DNA from: a bacterium
GTDB lineage: Bacteria > Pseudomonadota > Gammaproteobacteria > Burkholderiales > Burkholderiaceae_C
Assembly (NCBI GenBank): GCA_030824095.1
Contig: JAVBYK010000180.1
Span: forward strand, 1-6,892
DNA length: 6,892 bases
Reading direction: 5' to 3'
Position numbers and translations under genes: made by a program. Numbering within the stretch: the first letter of the stretch is position 1; each line of letters begins with the position of its first letter. The notes beneath the pieces are model-generated. The model saw only the letters and a list, made by a program, of their open reading frames with translations. It ran no database searches and was not told where the DNA came from. Shown here one piece after another: positions 4,734-6,892 of this stretch.

Positions 4734-6892
4734 AGGCACAGCATTCGCCGAGCAATACTCGCAACGATTGCTACTCTTTTAGTAGCGACTTACGCAGATT
4801 CCACGCGGGCCAGCACCACATTTAACCAAGTACGCTCCGGCTACACCCCCTCCGATACGTTAATCCTGGACCGCCACGGTGAAGAGCTGCACCGCCTGCG
4901 CACCAACACCGCTGTGCGCCGCGGCCAATGGGTCGCACTGGCCGACATCTCCCCTGCCTTGCGCACGGCGCTGGTGCTGTCCGAAGACAAGCGTTTCTAC
5001 GAGCACAGCGGCGTGGACTGGCAGGCCGTGAGTGCGGCCGCCTGGGCCAATCTGTGGAACAACAGGACGCGCGGCGCCTCCACCATCACCATGCAACTGG
5101 CAGGTCTGCTGGACGAGGATTTGAAGCGGGGCAGCGGCGGGCGCAGCGTGGTACAGAAGCTGGGGCAGACGGTGTCGGCGCAGATGCTGGAGCGCGGCTG
5201 GCGCAAGGACCAGATTCTGGAGGCCTACCTGAATCTGGTGCCCTTCCGGGGCGAGCTGGTCGGCATCGACGCGCTCAGCCGCACGCTGTTCGGCAAGGCC
5301 GCCCACGGCCTGGACCAGCGCGAGGCTGCCGTGGCCGCTGTGCTGGTGCGCGCGCCCAACGCGCCCACGCAGCAGGTGGCGCAGCGCGCCTGCACCGTGC
5401 TCAAAAGCCTGCAAGCCGTTGGTGCGGATTGCGAGGCGCTGGACCTGTTCACGACAGCCGCACTGCAACACCGCGACTACGCGGCTAGTGATGGCATCGC
5501 ACCGCATGTGGCGCAACAACTTACCCGCAGTGCCAAGACCGCCGCCATAAAGACCACGCTGCACGCCCCGCTGCAACGCTTTGCCGTGCAGACCCTGCAG
5601 CAACACCTGCGCGAATTGGCAGGCCGCCATGTGGAGGACGGCGCGCTGGTCGTGCTGGACAACGCCACCGGCGACGTGCTGGCCTGGGTCGGCTCGTCCG
5701 GCAGCCTGAGCAATGCCGCCGAAGTCGATGGCGTCACCGCGATGCGCCAACCGGGATCCACGCTCAAGCCCTTCCTCTACGCCCAGGCGATCGCCCAGCG
5801 GCGCATCACGGCGGCGTCGCTGATTGAGGACTCCGGCACGCAGATCCAGACCACGGGCGGCCTCTACATTCCGCAGAACTACGACCACCAGTTCAAGGGC
5901 TGGGTGTCGGTGCGCACCGCGCTGGGCGCATCGCTGAACGTGCCAGCCGTGCGCACGCTGGTCATGGTGTCGCCCGACGCCTTCCACAGACAACTGGTGC
6001 AGTTGGGCCTGCCGCTCAGGGAGACGGGCGACTACTACGGCTACAGCCTGGCGCTGGGCAGCGCCGAGGTGTCGCTATTGAACCTGACCAACGCCTACCG
6101 CGCACTGGCCAATGGCGGGCGCACCAGCCCAACCACGCTGGTGCTGGCCACCAAGCCCGTCTGGCACGCCGCGCTGGACCCGCGCGCCGCCTTCATCGTC
6201 GGCGACATCCTGAGCGACACCAACGCCCGCGCCCGCACCTTCGGCACCGACAGCATCCTGGCCACGCGTTTCTGGACGGCGGTCAAGACCGGCACCAGCA
6301 AGGACATGCGCGACAACTGGGCCGTGGGCTGGTCGCAGCGCTACACCGTGGGCGTGTGGGTGGGCAATGCCAGCGGCGCCCCAATGTGGGACGTGAGCGG
6401 CACCACGGGTGCGGCACCGATCTGGGCCGCGGTGATGCAGTTCCTGCACACCCGGCAAACCAGCCATGCACCCAAGGCCCCGACCGGCGTGGTGCAGAGG
6501 CCGGTGCAGTTTGCGGCGACCGAGGCACCGCGCATGGAGTGGTTCCTGCAGGACACGCAGCAGGCTTCGTTTGCTATTGATTCAGTAGCTACAACAGCAT
6601 ATTCCACGAGGGCTGGAGGCCAAAAAGTCCAAAAGTCATCTGGCCAGAGCCCCCCTGCGCGCATCACCAGTCCCACCACCGGAACCATCATTGCGCTGGA
6701 CCCTGACATCCCACCCAACCGCCAGCGCGTGAGCTTCCAGGCTACAGGGACGGGCGTGCGCTGGCTGCTGGACGGCAAGCCCTTCGCCAAGGGCGTTTCT
6801 GCACAGTGGCTGCCATGGCCGGGGCGGCATGTGGTGCAGATTGCAGACGCCAACGGCAAGGTGCTGGATGAAGTGCGGCTGGAGGTGCGGGG
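4695..6892 (+). CDS. pbpC: Penicillin-binding protein 1C (glycosyltransferase/transpeptidase), 3' partial
   Basis: This is a class A PBP: a membrane-anchored enzyme facing the periplasm that polymerises lipid II and carries a D,D-transpeptidase domain. Residues are counted from the ATG at 4695; 732 are visible. Arg-rich residues 14-19 precede one hydrophobic anchor at about 20-34. GT51 motifs are SEDKRFYEHSG (catalytic E97), GASTITMQ (127-134) and RKDQILEAYLN. Transpeptidase motifs are S355-T-L-K358, S413-L-N415 and K531-T-G533, all intact. After a linker (about 620-654), the BiPBP_C domain starts near ARITSP (655) and runs to the window edge, still open; by family length few residues are missing. 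The second GT51 acidic position appears to be Q158, as I recall for E. coli PbpC. It follows the alpha-2-macroglobulin gene, its usual partner. The ATG sits in a hairpin loop with a weak ribosome site; an in-frame GTG at 4617 is the alternative. The first 35 or so codons include rare AT-rich ones (CGA, ATA, CTT, TTA, GTA), unlike the rest of the gene. Confidence 0.95.
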   Translation, partial: MPQYEATGIPQPGRHSIRRAILATIATLLVATYADSTRASTTFNQVRSGYTPSDTLILDRHGEELHRLRTNTAVRRGQWVALADISPALRTALVLSEDKRFYEHSGVDWQAVSAAAWANLWNNRTRGASTITMQLAGLLDEDLKRGSGGRSVVQKLGQTVSAQMLERGWRKDQILEAYLNLVPFRGELVGIDALSRTLFGKAAHGLDQREAAVAAVLVRAPNAPTQQVAQRACTVLKSLQAVGADCEALDLFTTAALQHRDYAASDGIAPHVAQQLTRSAKTAAIKTTLHAPLQRFAVQTLQQHLRELAGRHVEDGALVVLDNATGDVLAWVGSSGSLSNAAEVDGVTAMRQPGSTLKPFLYAQAIAQRRITAASLIEDSGTQIQTTGGLYIPQNYDHQFKGWVSVRTALGASLNVPAVRTLVMVSPDAFHRQLVQLGLPLRETGDYYGYSLALGSAEVSLLNLTNAYRALANGGRTSPTTLVLATKPVWHAALDPRAAFIVGDILSDTNARARTFGTDSILATRFWTAVKTGTSKDMRDNWAVGWSQRYTVGVWVGNASGAPMWDVSGTTGAAPIWAAVMQFLHTRQTSHAPKAPTGVVQRPVQFAATEAPRMEWFLQDTQQASFAIDSVATTAYSTRAGGQKVQKSSGQSPPARITSPTTGTIIALDPDIPPNRQRVSFQATGTGVRWLLDGKPFAKGVSAQWLPWPGRHVVQIADANGKVLDEVRLEVR
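4768..4813 (+). repeat. Diverged dispersed-repeat copy A, within pbpC anchor codons
   Basis: This AT-richer patch aligns without gaps to 6571-6616, with 33 of 46 identical bases. Shared blocks are TTGCTA, AGTAGC and ATTCCACG followed by GGGC. It contains a short stem, GCTACT (4770-4775) with AGTAGC (4781-4786), which the other copy keeps with one G-T pair. It encodes residues 25-39 of PBP1C, including most of the membrane segment. The pattern resembles a small repeat common between genes in Comamonadaceae genomes, recalled from memory and not checked. Convergence by chance remains possible for this more diverged copy. Confidence 0.5.
6571..6630 (+). repeat. Dispersed-repeat copy B, within pbpC interdomain linker
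   Basis: TTGCTATTGATTCAGTAGC, then ATTCCACGAGGGC and GGAGGCCAAAAAG, match my memory of a dispersed, usually intergenic repeat of Comamonadaceae (TTGCTATT, AGTAGCT, ATTCCACAAGGGCTAGAGGCCAAAAAG). Its first 46 bases align to copy A near the start of the gene. It is AT-richer than the flanks and encodes PBP1C residues 626-646, exactly between the transpeptidase and BiPBP_C domains, where an insertion would be tolerated. The family assignment rests on recall; the similarity to copy A is visible directly. Confidence 0.62.

Noticed and set aside
4607..4737. AGGC direct repeat (4607-4610 and 4734-4737) as a target-site duplication around the inverted repeats
   Set aside because: It is only four bases, offset by one base from the left arm, and easily found by chance in this GC-rich DNA.
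4612..4745. Intrinsic terminator after the macroglobulin gene
   Set aside because: The stems are strong, but no run of T follows either one on either strand, and a partner gene starts at once.
4540..4764. 74-codon minus-strand frame across the intergenic junction
   Set aside because: It runs through both hairpins and the end of the macroglobulin gene. No ribosome site or recognisable protein was seen, and it is probably fortuitous.
4768..4796. Sigma-70-like promoter (TTGCTA ... TACGCA) near the pbpC start
   Set aside because: The -10 match is poor and the site lies downstream of both candidate starts. The AT-rich patch is better explained as repeat sequence.
5786..5795. GGCGATCGCC palindrome resembling a HIP1 site
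   Set aside because: It is a single occurrence inside conserved coding sequence (residues AQAIAQ), with no sign of the repeated distribution seen in cyanobacteria.
4860..5993. 377-codon open frame on the minus strand inside pbpC
   Set aside because: It covers the GT51 and transpeptidase coding region. Composition is His/Arg/Gln/Gly-biased, no domain is seen, and it is explained by GC-skewed third positions in pbpC.

Overview
The window holds one conserved two-gene unit on the + strand, cut at both ends. A large bacterial alpha-2-macroglobulin (yfhM/ECAM type, 5' end outside the window) is followed by pbpC, encoding penicillin-binding protein 1C (3' end just outside the window). The DNA is GC-rich with strong G/C third-position preference. 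The protein flavour and a dispersed repeat that I recognise from memory suggest a betaproteobacterium of the Burkholderiales, most likely a Comamonadaceae member (Rhodoferax/Polaromonas/Acidovorax-like). The genus is inference only.

Layout: 1-4620 is the alpha-2-macroglobulin, with its Cys-Leu-Glu-Gln thioester intact. 4612-4733 is a junction made of two inverted repeats lying end to end with no base between them: a perfect 14-bp stem that includes the macroglobulin stop codon, then a 25-bp stem whose apical loop holds the probable pbpC ATG. 4695-6892 is pbpC, with intact transpeptidase motifs (STLK, SLN, KTG), the GT51 glycosyltransferase motifs and most of the C-terminal BiPBP_C domain. It stays open to the last base and probably lacks only a few residues.

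The two proteins are generally thought to work together: PBP1C as a periplasm-facing peptidoglycan synthase, perhaps for repair, and the macroglobulin as a periplasmic trap for foreign proteases that enter through a damaged envelope. The genes are close enough to be co-transcribed, and a GTGA overlap offers an alternative, translationally coupled pbpC start.

The gene content is ordinary and I see no new multi-gene system. The unusual part is non-genic structure: the tandem hairpins at the junction, and two diverged copies of what looks like one repeat family inside pbpC. The copies lie in the same reading frame; one encodes the single membrane segment and the other the linker before the C-terminal domain. 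There is no gene-free stretch over 300 bases, and I see no RNA gene, CRISPR array, transposase or convincing terminator.
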